The notes under the pieces were generated by a model. The model saw nothing but the letters and a program-made list of their open reading frames with translations, made no database searches and was not told where the DNA came from. Position numbers and translations under genes: made by a program. Source: Streptomyces sp. NBC_01481 (GTDB lineage Bacteria; Actinomycetota; Actinomycetes; Streptomycetales; Streptomycetaceae). From it: 64,000 nt of DNA. Below are positions 33,773 through 42,416 of this stretch, piece by piece (within the stretch, counting starts at the first letter, position 1; the number at the start of each line of letters is the position of its first letter). Location: contig NZ_JAPEPT010000004.1 of NCBI RefSeq assembly GCF_026339995.1, forward strand, positions 434,001 through 498,000. The letters run 5' to 3'.

Positions 33773-35662
33773 TCAGTGGACGGGGTGCGCCTCCTCCGCT
33801 CCCGGGCGCTCGAACTGGGTGCGGTACAGCTCCTCGTAGCGTCCGCCGGCGGCCATGAGTTCATCGTGGGTTCCGCGCTGGACTATCCGGCCCTCCTCGA
33901 CGACCAGGATCAGGTCGGCGGCCTGCACGGTCGAGAGCCGGTGGGCGATCACCACCGCGGTACGGCCCTCCAGTGCCTCGCCCAGTGCTTCCTGCACGGC
34001 CGCCTCGGAGGTGGAGTCGAGGTGGGCCGTCGCCTCGTCGAGGATGACGACCCGCTGGCGGGCGAGCAGCAGCCGGGCGATGGTCAGCCGTTGCCGCTCG
34101 CCGCCGGAGAGCCGGTAGCCGCGCTCGCCGACGACGGTGTCCAGGCCGTCGGGGAGCGAGGCCACGAGGTCGGCCAGCCGGGAGCGGCGCAGAGCGTCCC
34201 AGATGTCGTCCTCGGTGGCGTCGGGCCGGGCGAGGAGCAGGTTGGCGCGGACGGATTCGTGGAAGAGATGGCCGTCCTGGGTGACCATGCCGATCGTCTC
34301 GCGGATCGAGTCCGAGGTCAGGTCGCGAACGTCGATGCCGTTCAGCCGTACAAAACCGGCATCGGCGTCGTACAGCCTCGGCATGAGCTGCGCGATCGTG
34401 GACTTGCCCGCGCCGGACGAGCCGACCAGCGCGACCATCCGGCCGGGTTCGGCGCGGAAGGAGATGTCGCGCAGAACCTCCGTGCCGCCGCGGGAGTCGA
34501 GCGTGGCGACCTCTTCGAGGGAGGCGAGGGAGACCTTGTCGGCGGAGGGGTAGCCGAAGCGGACCCCGTCGAACTCCACGGACACGGGCCCGTCCGGCAC
34601 CCGGCGGGCGTCCGGCTTCTCGGCGATCAGCGGCTTGAGGTCGAGGATCTCGAAGACCCGCTCGAAGCTGACCAGGGCGCTCATCACCTCGACGCGTGCG
34701 CCGGCCAGTGCGGTCAGCGGGGCGTAGAGGCGGGCGAGGAGCAGGGCGAGGGCGACGACAGCGCCCGGGTCCAGGCTGCCGCGCAGCGCGTAGTAGCCGC
34801 CGAGTCCGTAGACCAGGGCGAGGGCCAGGGCGGACACGAGGGTCAGGGCGGTGATGAAGACCGACTGGGACATGGCGGTACGGATGCCGATGTCGCGCAC
34901 CCGGCGGGCGCGGGCGGCGAATTCGGCGGACTCGTCGGCGGGGCGTCCGAAGAGTTTGACGAGGGTCGCGCCGGGGGCGGAGAACCGCTCGGTCATCTGG
35001 GTGCCCATGGCCGCGTTGTGGTTGGCGGCCTCGCGCTGCAACTTGGCCATGCGGGAGCCCATCCGGCGGGCGGGGACGACGAACACCGGCAGCAGGAGCA
35101 GGGCGAGCAGGGTGATCTGCCAGGAGATGCTGAGCATGACGGCCAGCGTCAGCAGCAGGGTGACGAGGTTGGACACGACGCCGGACAGGGTGTTGCTGAA
35201 GGCTCGTTGGGCCCCTATGACGTCGTTGTTGAGCCGGCTGACGAGGGCGCCGGTGCGGGTCCGGGTGAAGAAGGCGACCGGCATCCGCTGGACATGGTCG
35301 AAGACCGCTGTGCGGAGATCGAGGATCAGCCCCTCGCCGAGGGTGGCCGACAGCCAGCGGGTGAGCAGACCGAGCGCGGCCTCCGCGATGGCGATGACAG
35401 CGATCAGCAGCGCGAGCCGGGTGACCGTGCCGGTGTCCTGGCCCTTGACGATCGCGTCGACGACGCGGCCGGCGAGGACGGGTGTGGCCACGGCGAGCAG
35501 CGCGGTGACCACGCTGAGCAGCAGAAAGCGGTAGAGCTGCCGGCGGTGCGGGCGGGCGAAGGAGGCGATGCGTCGCAAGGTGGCCCGGGAGAAGGGCCGT
35601 CGCTCCTGTTGGGCGTTCATCGCACTGTGGAGCGATGTCCATGCGGTGACTTCCATGTCCAT
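33773..35662 (-). CDS. ABC exporter (fused permease and ATPase half-transporter)
   Basis: 629 residues: six transmembrane helices (residues about 45-330), then a nucleotide-binding domain with Walker A GSSGAGKST, Q-loop MVTQDGHLF, signature LSGGERQR, Walker B VVILDEATAHLD and the switch His in IAHRLST. This is the type IV (MsbA/multidrug) exporter layout, working as a homodimer. ATG 35662 has GGAG 7 nt upstream. A MerR-type promoter with a 19-bp spacer lies about 70 bp upstream, pointing to drug- or redox-inducible expression. The dimer partner gene is absent, consistent with homodimerisation. Confidence 0.92.
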   Translation of the reverse strand: MDMEVTAWTSLHSAMNAQQERRPFSRATLRRIASFARPHRRQLYRFLLLSVVTALLAVATPVLAGRVVDAIVKGQDTGTVTRLALLIAVIAIAEAALGLLTRWLSATLGEGLILDLRTAVFDHVQRMPVAFFTRTRTGALVSRLNNDVIGAQRAFSNTLSGVVSNLVTLLLTLAVMLSISWQITLLALLLLPVFVVPARRMGSRMAKLQREAANHNAAMGTQMTERFSAPGATLVKLFGRPADESAEFAARARRVRDIGIRTAMSQSVFITALTLVSALALALVYGLGGYYALRGSLDPGAVVALALLLARLYAPLTALAGARVEVMSALVSFERVFEILDLKPLIAEKPDARRVPDGPVSVEFDGVRFGYPSADKVSLASLEEVATLDSRGGTEVLRDISFRAEPGRMVALVGSSGAGKSTIAQLMPRLYDADAGFVRLNGIDVRDLTSDSIRETIGMVTQDGHLFHESVRANLLLARPDATEDDIWDALRRSRLADLVASLPDGLDTVVGERGYRLSGGERQRLTIARLLLARQRVVILDEATAHLDSTSEAAVQEALGEALEGRTAVVIAHRLSTVQAADLILVVEEGRIVQRGTHDELMAAGGRYEELYRTQFERPGAEEAHPVH

Positions 35663-35731
35663 GCGGTCTCTCCGGATTCTGGTGGGCCGACGCGGTACCC
35701 GTCGGCCGGCGTGGCCCGGGGCGCACCCAGA

Positions 35732-35762
35732 ACGCTATGACCTGAACCAAACTTGAGGTCAA
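35732..35762 (-). promoter_or_regulatory. MerR/SoxR-type promoter with 19-bp spacer
   Basis: Read on the minus strand: TTGACC (35762-35757), a 19-bp spacer and TAGCGT (35737-35732). The spacer holds a dyad with half-sites ACCTCAAG and ACCTGAAC in inverted orientation at 35740-35759. An over-long spacer with a centred dyad is the hallmark of MerR-family activated promoters. It reads into the ABC exporter. No MerR gene is in the window. Confidence 0.7.
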
Positions 35763-35872
35763 TGGATTCCTCGGAACGGCCGTGGCCCTGACCGGGCAAT
35801 CACCCGCTGCGGCGTCGTTGGTCCGGTGGTCGCGGAACATTGCCGGCCGTCGTCCGATGCTAGAAATGGGGC

Positions 35873-38674
35873 ATGAAGGGACATTCCCTGCGATCCCGGC
35901 TCTCATCGAGCCGTACCTTCGTCGGTCGGCTGCTTCGCGGCCGGGGCGGACGTCCCGTTTCGGGAGGCGAGCGGAGCGCAGGAGCCCGCAGAGCGCCCTC
36001 CGCGCCTTCCCGACTGGGTCCGCACAGTGCGGCCGGTCAGGTGCTCCTCCTGCAGATCGTGGTCGCGGTACTGCTGATCGCCGGGGCCGTGGTGGCGCTC
36101 GTCTTCCAGGCCCGGTTCGACAGCGAGCGGGACGCCGAGAACCGCTCCCTCGCCGCCGCGGAGTCCTTCGCGGACGCTCCGGGCACCGCAGCGGCGCTGA
36201 TTATCCCCATTCGGGCCGACGTGCTGCAGTCCCACGCGGAGGAGGCCCGGCGGGGATCAGGAGTGGACTTCATCGCCGTGATGAGCAGGGACGGTATGCG
36301 CTGGGCCGACACCGATCCGAGCCTGATCGGCCGGCGTGCCGAGGGCATCGAGCGCGCGGCGGCCGGAGAAGCCTTCACGGAGATCTTCGAGGGAGACCCG
36401 AACGACGCGGCCCGGGCCGTCGTCCCTGTCATCAACGCGCAGGGCTCCGTCGTCGGTCTGGTGGCCGCCGGCGTCCGGATCGAACACATCGGGAGCGCGG
36501 TGGACCGGCAGCTGCCGTGGCTCTTCGGCTGCGCCGGCGCCGCGCTTGCCCTGGCCACAGTGAGCTCCGCGCTGGTGAGCAGGCGGCTGCGACGCCAGAC
36601 GCACGGTCTTGGCCCCACCGAGATGACCCGGATGTACGAGCACCACGACGCGGTTCTGCACGCCGTGCGGGAAGGCGTGCTCATCATCGGGGGCGACGGC
36701 CGGCTGATGCTGGCCAACGACGAGGCGCGCAGGCTCCTCGAGCTGCCGCCGGGCGCGGAGGGGCGCCACGTCGCCGATCTCGGCCTCGATGCCGACACCG
36801 CGGAGCTGCTTGCCTCGAGTCGTGCCGTGACCGACGAGGTGCACCTGGCCGGGGACCGCCTGCTCGCCGTCAACACGAGGCCCACGGACGCGTACGGCGG
36901 TAGCTCCGGCAAGGTCGCGACGCTGCGGGACACGACCGAGCTGCGCGCACTGTCCGGCGTGGCCGAGGTGGCCCGGGAGCGCCTGAAGATCCTTTACGAG
37001 GCCGGGGTACGGATCGGCACCACGCTGGACGTGACGCGGACCGCCAAGGAGTTGTCGGAGGTGGCGGTCCCGCGGTTCGCGGACTTCGTCACGGTCGAGC
37101 TGCTGGACCCAGTGGTGCGCGGCGACGAGCCCTCGGGTGCGGACAGGGAAATGCGCCGTACGGCAGTGAGCGGCATCCGCGGCGATCACCCGTTCCAGCC
37201 GGTGGGCGACGTGGTCCGGTTCGTCGTCCCCAGCACGCCGATGGCGGTGGCGCTGGCCAGCGGCCATGCGGTGCTCGAGGCCGATCTGACCGTCGCCCAC
37301 GGCTGGCGCGCCCAGGACCCCGCGGGAGCGGACCGGGCCCTCGCATACGGCGTCCACTCGCTGGTCGCCGTGCCATTGCAGGCGCGTGGCGTCGTCCTGG
37401 GCATGGCCAACTTCTGGCGCGCGGAGCGTCCCGAACGCTTCGAGGAGGAGGATCTGTCCTTCGCCGAGGAACTGGCCGCCCGCGCCGCCGTGGCCATCGA
37501 CAACGCTCGCCGGTTCACCCGCGAACACGCCATGGCGGTAACCCTCCAGCGCAGCCTGCTGCCTCGCGTCCTGCCAGAGCAGAACGCCCTGGATGTCGCC
37601 TACCGCTATCTGCCCGCGCAGGCGGCCGGGGTGGGTGGCGACTGGTTCGACGTCATCCCGCTGCCCGGAGCCCGGGTCGCCCTGGTCGTCGGCGACGTCG
37701 TGGGCCACGGCCTGCACGCCGCGGCCACCATGGGCCGTCTGCGCACAGCGGTCCACAACTTCTCCGCCCTCGACCTGCCACCGGACGAGATCCTGGGGCA
37801 CATCGACGAACTGGTCTCCCATATCGACCAGGAAGAGGGGGCCGGCGGCGAGGGCATCACAGGAGCCACGTGCCTGTACGCCATCTACGATCCGGTTTCC
37901 GGCATGTGCAGCATGGCAAGGGCGGGGCACTTCGCCCCCGCGCTGGTCCGCCCGGACGGCACGGTGGACTTTCCCGAGGTGCCCGTCAGCCCACCGCTGG
38001 GCCTGGGCGGACTGCCCATCGAGACCGCCGCACTGCAACTGGCGGAGGGCAGCAGGCTCATTCTCTACACCGACGGGCTCATCGAACACCGCGGCCGCGA
38101 CATCGAAACCGGACTGCGCCTGCTGGGCGCCACCTTGGCCGAGGACGCGAACCGTACGCCGGAGGAGACGTGCCGAGCCGTGTTCAGCGCCATGGAGTCC
38201 TCGCACCGCAGGGACGACATCGCGCTGCTCGTGGCCAGGACCCGCCTGCTGGACTCCGCCAAGGTCGCCGAGTGGGACGTCCCCTTCGACCCGGCGGCCG
38301 TCGCTCCCGTCCGCGCCGCGTGCGGCCATCAGCTGGAGACATGGGGCCTGGGGGATATCGGCTTCACCACTGAGCTGATGCTGAGTGAGCTGATCACCAA
38401 CGCGATCCGCTACGGATCCGAGCCTATCCATGTGAGATTGCTGCACGAACGCCGTCTGATCTGCGAGGTGTCCGACGGCAGCAGCACATCCCCCCACCTG
38501 CGCCGCGCGGCCACGACGGACGAGGGTGGGCGTGGTTTGTTCCTTGTCTCCCAGTTCGCCTCGCGGTGGGGCACCAGGTACACGCCCACCGGGAAGGTCA
38601 TGTGGACCGAACAGTCCCTGGCCGACGGCCGGCAGCCGGCGGCGGGGCTGCTGCTGGACGATGTGCCCTGGTGA
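35873..38674 (+). CDS. Multidomain sensor phosphatase (Cache, PAS, GAF, SpoIIE, HATPase)
   Basis: 933 residues. A basic N-terminal region precedes a transmembrane helix (QIVVAVLLIAGAVVALVF), then an extracellular single-Cache-like domain (VDFIAVMSRDGMRWADTDPSLIG, GSVVGLVAAGVRI) and a second helix (LFGCAGAALALATVSSALV). Next come a PAS domain (EGVLIIGGDGRLMLANDEARRLL), a GAF domain, a SpoIIE phosphatase (GGDWFDVIPLPG, GDVVGHGLHAAATMGRLRTAV, LYTDGLIEHRGRDI, DDIALLV) and a C-terminal RsbW-like HATPase (ELMLSELITNAIRYG, GRGLFLVSQF). Sensor, anti-anti-sigma phosphatase and anti-sigma kinase activities appear fused in one protein. Confidence 0.92.
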   Translation: MKGHSLRSRLSSSRTFVGRLLRGRGGRPVSGGERSAGARRAPSAPSRLGPHSAAGQVLLLQIVVAVLLIAGAVVALVFQARFDSERDAENRSLAAAESFADAPGTAAALIIPIRADVLQSHAEEARRGSGVDFIAVMSRDGMRWADTDPSLIGRRAEGIERAAAGEAFTEIFEGDPNDAARAVVPVINAQGSVVGLVAAGVRIEHIGSAVDRQLPWLFGCAGAALALATVSSALVSRRLRRQTHGLGPTEMTRMYEHHDAVLHAVREGVLIIGGDGRLMLANDEARRLLELPPGAEGRHVADLGLDADTAELLASSRAVTDEVHLAGDRLLAVNTRPTDAYGGSSGKVATLRDTTELRALSGVAEVARERLKILYEAGVRIGTTLDVTRTAKELSEVAVPRFADFVTVELLDPVVRGDEPSGADREMRRTAVSGIRGDHPFQPVGDVVRFVVPSTPMAVALASGHAVLEADLTVAHGWRAQDPAGADRALAYGVHSLVAVPLQARGVVLGMANFWRAERPERFEEEDLSFAEELAARAAVAIDNARRFTREHAMAVTLQRSLLPRVLPEQNALDVAYRYLPAQAAGVGGDWFDVIPLPGARVALVVGDVVGHGLHAAATMGRLRTAVHNFSALDLPPDEILGHIDELVSHIDQEEGAGGEGITGATCLYAIYDPVSGMCSMARAGHFAPALVRPDGTVDFPEVPVSPPLGLGGLPIETAALQLAEGSRLILYTDGLIEHRGRDIETGLRLLGATLAEDANRTPEETCRAVFSAMESSHRRDDIALLVARTRLLDSAKVAEWDVPFDPAAVAPVRAACGHQLETWGLGDIGFTTELMLSELITNAIRYGSEPIHVRLLHERRLICEVSDGSSTSPHLRRAATTDEGGRGLFLVSQFASRWGTRYTPTGKVMWTEQSLADGRQPAAGLLLDDVPW

Positions 38675-38719
38675 CGAATCGGCGCCGCCGTCACCGGACC
38701 ACCAGCCGCCGGCGCGCTG

Positions 38720-39898
38720 TTAGTTCCCGTCGGTGGCGCAGAGTTCCTTGTCGATCAGCGCGTTCTGTGCCAGTTCCGTGGAGAGGTCACTCGCCCCGTC
38801 GCCCGTTGCCTCCAGGACGACGGCCCGTCGGCCGTCGGCGCTCACCCCGTCCCGGGTGGTGTAGCCGGCCAGGTCGCCGGCGTGGCTGTAGTAGACCCCG
38901 CCGCACGACAGCGGGATCCGCATCAGGCCCAGGCCGTAACTCGCGCCGGGCCAGACGGGGTCCAGTTCCGGCGCCCGTACGGTCGTCTTCATCTCGGCCA
39001 TCTCGGCCGGGTGCAGCAGTCGGCCGCCCAGGAGCGCCGAGAAGAAGCGGGTCACGTCTCCGGTCGTGCTGATCATGGCACCCGCCGCGCCGGCCGCGGT
39101 CGGGTTGAAGTCGGTGACGTCGATCGTCGGGCCGGAGTTGCCGAAGTTCGAGTAGCCGTGCAGGTGGCGGCCGGGAATGCGGGGATACGTGTTCGGGGCG
39201 AAGGTGTTGCGCAGGCCGAGCGGCCGGATGATGCGCCGCGTCACCTCCTGCTGCCAACTGTTGTCGGTGATCTTCTCGATGATCATTCCGGCGAGGATGT
39301 AGCCGGTGTTCGAGTACGCCCACTTGGCGCCGGGCTCGAAGTCCGGCGCGTGCTTCATCGCGATGGCGACGAGCTGGGACGGTGTCCAGGTGGTGTAGCG
39401 GTCGGCCTGGAAGCCGTCCACGCTGTTGATCTCGGGGAAGTCCGCGGTGTAGTTGAACAGCCCGCTGGTGTGGTTCAGCAGCTGTCGTACGGTGATCTTG
39501 CTGCCGTCGTTGCCGTTGCCCTTCACCACGCCCGGCAGCAGGTCTTCGACGGTGTCGTCCAGCGACAGCCGCCCCTCGCCGGCGAGTTGCAGCACCGTGG
39601 TGGCGACGAACGTCTTGGTGGTGCTGGCGATCCGGAACCGGTCACCGGCGCGCACCGCTTCCCCCGTGGCGGTGTCGGCCACCCCGGCGGTGGCGTACCG
39701 CTTGCCGCCCGGGCCCGTCGACTGGGCCAGGACCCCGACGGTGCCGGTCTTCTGGATCGCGTTCACGCTGTCCTGAAGCCTGTTCTGGGGCCCGTCGTGC
39801 GTCGGCCCGGCGGCGCTCGCGGCGGGTGCCGCGAGGCCCAGGCCGAGTGCGGCCAGCGCGGCCACCAGCGTCGTGTTCGTGAGATGGCGGTTCATCAT
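38720..39898 (-). CDS. Secreted class C beta-lactamase-like serine hydrolase (D,D-peptidase type)
   Basis: 392 residues from ATG 39898, preceded by AAGGAG. A signal peptide is obvious (LVAALAALGLGLAAPAASAAG). Active-site motifs of the class C beta-lactamase / R61 D,D-carboxypeptidase family are STTK (Ser92, Lys95), YSN (Tyr195) and HAG (YYSHAGDLAGY). Probably an extracellular D-Ala-D-Ala carboxypeptidase or esterase. It lies directly downstream of the response regulator gene but with its own 149-bp leader, which contains the 24-bp palindrome shared with the ABC operon, so it is likely in the same regulon. Confidence 0.92.
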   Translation of the reverse strand: MMNRHLTNTTLVAALAALGLGLAAPAASAAGPTHDGPQNRLQDSVNAIQKTGTVGVLAQSTGPGGKRYATAGVADTATGEAVRAGDRFRIASTTKTFVATTVLQLAGEGRLSLDDTVEDLLPGVVKGNGNDGSKITVRQLLNHTSGLFNYTADFPEINSVDGFQADRYTTWTPSQLVAIAMKHAPDFEPGAKWAYSNTGYILAGMIIEKITDNSWQQEVTRRIIRPLGLRNTFAPNTYPRIPGRHLHGYSNFGNSGPTIDVTDFNPTAAGAAGAMISTTGDVTRFFSALLGGRLLHPAEMAEMKTTVRAPELDPVWPGASYGLGLMRIPLSCGGVYYSHAGDLAGYTTRDGVSADGRRAVVLEATGDGASDLSTELAQNALIDKELCATDGN

Positions 39899-40001
39899 GA
39901 GCTGTTGTCTCCTTGGGAGTTGGTGTCGCAGCGCGGCGAGCGGTGCGATCACCAACGTAGAAAGAAGAAGGCCGGACCACGATCAAGCCAGCTGGCCACT
40001 G

Positions 40002-40025
40002 GGCGGTACAGCCTGCTGTACCGCC
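40002..40025. promoter_or_regulatory. Palindromic operator copy 1 (GTACAG-N4-CTGTAC)
   Basis: Perfect 10-bp arms, GGCGGTACAG (40002-40011) and CTGTACCGCC (40016-40025), around CCTG. The inner 16 bp (40006-40021) are identical to the copy at 42043-42058. It is 104 bp upstream of the serine hydrolase start and just past the response regulator stop. Likely binding site of the adjacent NarL-type regulator; it could also fold as a hairpin at the end of the regulator transcript. Confidence 0.72.
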
Positions 40026-40047
40026 TCGGTCGTGCTCACGGGTCGGC

Positions 40048-40707
40048 TCACGTCAGTCGGCGGAGATCCTCCAGATAGCGCAGGACGGCGGCGACCCGGC
40101 GGTCCACCTGGTCGGTGGGGGACAGGTCGAGCTTGGCGAAGATGCTGCGGATGTGCTTGTGGACGGCGCCCTCGGTCACGACGAGCCGTTCGGCGATGGC
40201 GGTGTTGCCCAACCCCTCGGCCATCAGGGCGAGTACGTCCCGCTCGCGGGGGCTGAGCCGGTCGAGCCGGGTGTCCTGGCGGGAGCGGGTGAAGAGCTGC
40301 GCGACGACCTCGGGGTCGATGGCAGTGCCCCCGGCCGCCACCCGCCGCAGCGCGTCCAGGAACTCCTCCACCCGTCCGACGCGCTCCTTGAGCAGATAGC
40401 CGAGGCCGCCCACACCGCCGGTGAGCAGCTCGGTGGCGAAAGTCTGCTCGACATACGCGGACAGCACGAGGACCGCCAGATCGGGCCGCCGGCGCCGGGC
40501 CTCGACCGCAGCGACGATCCCTTCGTCGGTGTGGGTCGGCGGCATCCGTACGTCGAGGATGGCGACGTCCGGTTTGTGTGCGTCGATGGCGTCCAGCGCC
40601 TCGTGGGGGGTGCCCGCGGTGGCCACCACGTCGAGGGACTCGGCGCGCAGCAGGAGCGCGAGTCCCTCGCGCAGCAACGGGTCGTCCTCGGCAATCACGA
40701 TCCGCAT
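40048..40707 (-). CDS. NarL/DesR-type response regulator
   Basis: 219 residues. Receiver domain with the acidic pocket (AEDD), phospho-acceptor Asp52 (ILDVRMPP), a Ser switch residue (VLVLSAY) and Lys (YLLKERV). C-terminal LuxR-type HTH LSPRERDVLALMAEGLGNTAIAERLVVTEGAVHKHIRSIFAKL. It overlaps the histidine kinase gene by 13 bp, so the two are cotranscribed and translationally linked. Predicted DNA target: the GTACAG/CTGTAC palindromes flanking this locus. Confidence 0.94.
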   Translation of the reverse strand: MRIVIAEDDPLLREGLALLLRAESLDVVATAGTPHEALDAIDAHKPDVAILDVRMPPTHTDEGIVAAVEARRRRPDLAVLVLSAYVEQTFATELLTGGVGGLGYLLKERVGRVEEFLDALRRVAAGGTAIDPEVVAQLFTRSRQDTRLDRLSPRERDVLALMAEGLGNTAIAERLVVTEGAVHKHIRSIFAKLDLSPTDQVDRRVAAVLRYLEDLRRLT

Positions 40708-41969
40708 GGAAGATCCACCTTCAGGGTTGTCGGGCCGCCGGGCGGGCTGGCCAGGGAGAGGTTGCCGTCGTGGGCCGCGATCCGGCGGCGGATGCCGGTG
40801 AGTCCGGAGCCGCCGTCCTCGTCCGCGCCGCCCCGGCCGTCGTCCTCGACGCACAGGTGGAGACGGCCGCCGCGGCTGCGCGCCGTGACGGTGGCGTGTT
40901 CGGCGCCGCTGTGTTTGGCGATGTTGGTCAGGGCCTCGGCCACGATGAAGTAGGCGGTCGCCTCGACGGAGGCGGCGCACCGCTCGGGGACCTCCACGTC
41001 GATCCGGCAGGCCACCGCGCAGTTCGCGGCAAGACCGGCGAGCGCGCCGGCGAGCCCGCGGTCGGCCAGCACCGGCGGAAGGATGCCGCGCGCGACCGTA
41101 CGCAGCTCGGCGAGCGCCTGCTCGGCGGCGGACTGGGCGCGTTCGAGGAGTTCGTCGGCGCCGGCCGGGTCGCGGGCCACCATGCGGCGGGCTGCGCCGA
41201 GCAGGACGGTGACGGAGACGATCCGGTTCTGGGTGCCGTCGTGCAGGGAGCGCTCGATGCGGCGCAGTTCGGTGGCGTGGGCGTCCAGGGCCGCGGCGCG
41301 CGTGGCGGTGAGCTCGGCGATGCGCAGGGACAGGTCCGTGTCGGGGCCGGCCGCGAGGAGCCGCCGTCCCGGCCGGGCCTGCAGCCGGGCCATGCCGGGC
41401 GTGAGCCCCAGGATGATGGCGATCCAGCCCACGCCCAGCATGGCCACGGCGAGGGCGTCCGGCCAGGAGTGCGCGTTGCCGAGCCCCATGGACGTGGCCG
41501 TCGTGTCCTTGGGCATGAGCTTCCAGTACAGCGGAAAGAGGCTGTCGCGCGCGGCGGAGATCGGCAGCAGGACGCCGAGGAACCCCAGGAGGAACCCCAG
41601 GGTGGCGTGCCGGACCAGCCAGCGCAGCTCCCGTCGGGTGGTGGGGTCGAGGAGGGCGAGCCGCAGTTGCGTCGGCGGAGCTCCCGGGGCGAGGACCTCG
41701 GGCCCCCAGCGGCCGAGCCGCCGGCGCTCCCGGCCGGCCAGGGTGTGCAGCGCGCCCAGTGCGGCGGGCGCCATGAGCAGCCCCACCCCGACCAGGCTCG
41801 CCGCGGCGGTGACGGCCAGCCAGAGCAGCACGAACAGGGCCGGCAGGGCCGTACTGAGCCCGGAGGCGAGCTGGCCGATCCCGGCGCCCGCGGCACTCGT
41901 GGTCCGTACGACGGTGTCCTTGAGACCCTCTCGGCGGTCACCGGCCGTCGCGTCCTGCTGGATCGCCAT
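40695..41969 (-). CDS. Sensor histidine kinase (HisKA_3, NarL/DesK family)
   Basis: 424 residues. The N-terminal part has four hydrophobic helices (about 40-72, 122-140 and 172-192) with a loop of roughly 30 residues (ARDSLFPLYWKLMPKDTTATSMGLGNAHSWP) that faces outside and may be the sensor. The dimerisation helix carries the phosphorylated His243 (RRIERSLHDGTQNRIVSV), followed by an HATPase_c domain (EALTNIAKHSGA, CVEDDGRGG, GSGLTGIRRRI). It phosphorylates the regulator encoded downstream. Divergent from an ABC operon, with an operator in between; a cell-envelope or peptide stress sensor is inferred from this layout. Confidence 0.93.
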   Translation of the reverse strand: MAIQQDATAGDRREGLKDTVVRTTSAAGAGIGQLASGLSTALPALFVLLWLAVTAAASLVGVGLLMAPAALGALHTLAGRERRRLGRWGPEVLAPGAPPTQLRLALLDPTTRRELRWLVRHATLGFLLGFLGVLLPISAARDSLFPLYWKLMPKDTTATSMGLGNAHSWPDALAVAMLGVGWIAIILGLTPGMARLQARPGRRLLAAGPDTDLSLRIAELTATRAAALDAHATELRRIERSLHDGTQNRIVSVTVLLGAARRMVARDPAGADELLERAQSAAEQALAELRTVARGILPPVLADRGLAGALAGLAANCAVACRIDVEVPERCAASVEATAYFIVAEALTNIAKHSGAEHATVTARSRGGRLHLCVEDDGRGGADEDGGSGLTGIRRRIAAHDGNLSLASPPGGPTTLKVDLPCGS

Positions 41970-42042
41970 CCGCCGTCCTTCCGTCTGCTTCGCGAACGAC
42001 CTTATGCCGCAGCCTGTTTGCCGTCAGCCGAGGGGAGAGGGA

Positions 42043-42058
42043 GTACAGCCTGCTGTAC
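42043..42058. promoter_or_regulatory. Palindromic operator copy 2 (GTACAG-N4-CTGTAC)
   Basis: GTACAGCCTGCTGTAC, identical over 16 bp to the core of the site at 40002-40025. It lies in the 201-bp divergent spacer, 74 bp from the kinase start and 113 bp from the small membrane protein start, well placed to control both transcripts. Confidence 0.75.
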
Positions 42059-42170
42059 CTCGAACCGGGCGGTCTGCGGGATCGGCCGGGAGGGGTGCTG
42101 ATCCATAGCGTCGGAGACAACAGCCGTACCGCAACGGACCAACCGCTCAGCACCCTGGGAGGAAGCCCCC

Positions 42171-42416
42171 ATGACGACCATGGACCCCTACCACCTCGCC
42201 ACCCCCGCCGACCACACGCACGGCGCGCCGTCGCCCGCCCTCACCCGCGGGGAAGTCGTCCGCACGCTGCTGTGGATCGTGGTGGTGATCAGCGCGGTCT
42301 CCAACATGGCGGCCTCCTACGGCAATGCCGACACCTGGGTGCACCTGGCCTGCGGCGCGGTCACCGTCCTCGGCGCCGGGACCCTCGTCGTGCGCAATCT
42401 GCGAGGCCGTCGATGA
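42171..42416 (+). CDS. Small two-helix membrane protein
   Basis: 81 residues: a His-containing hydrophilic head (DPYHLATPADHTHGAP), then two hydrophobic helices (LLWIVVVISAVSNMAASYG and VHLACGAVTVLGAGTLVV) and a basic tail. No family recognised. GGAGG lies just before the start. Its stop overlaps the ABC ATPase start (ATGA), so it is translationally coupled to the transporter. It could be a transporter accessory or a link to the kinase, but nothing in the sequence proves this. Confidence 0.8.
   Translation: MTTMDPYHLATPADHTHGAPSPALTRGEVVRTLLWIVVVISAVSNMAASYGNADTWVHLACGAVTVLGAGTLVVRNLRGRR

Noticed and set aside
33431..35740. 769-residue plus-strand open frame opposite the ABC exporter
   Set aside because: The minus strand holds Walker and signature motifs in frame; the plus-strand translation is low-complexity Gly/Asp/Glu-rich.
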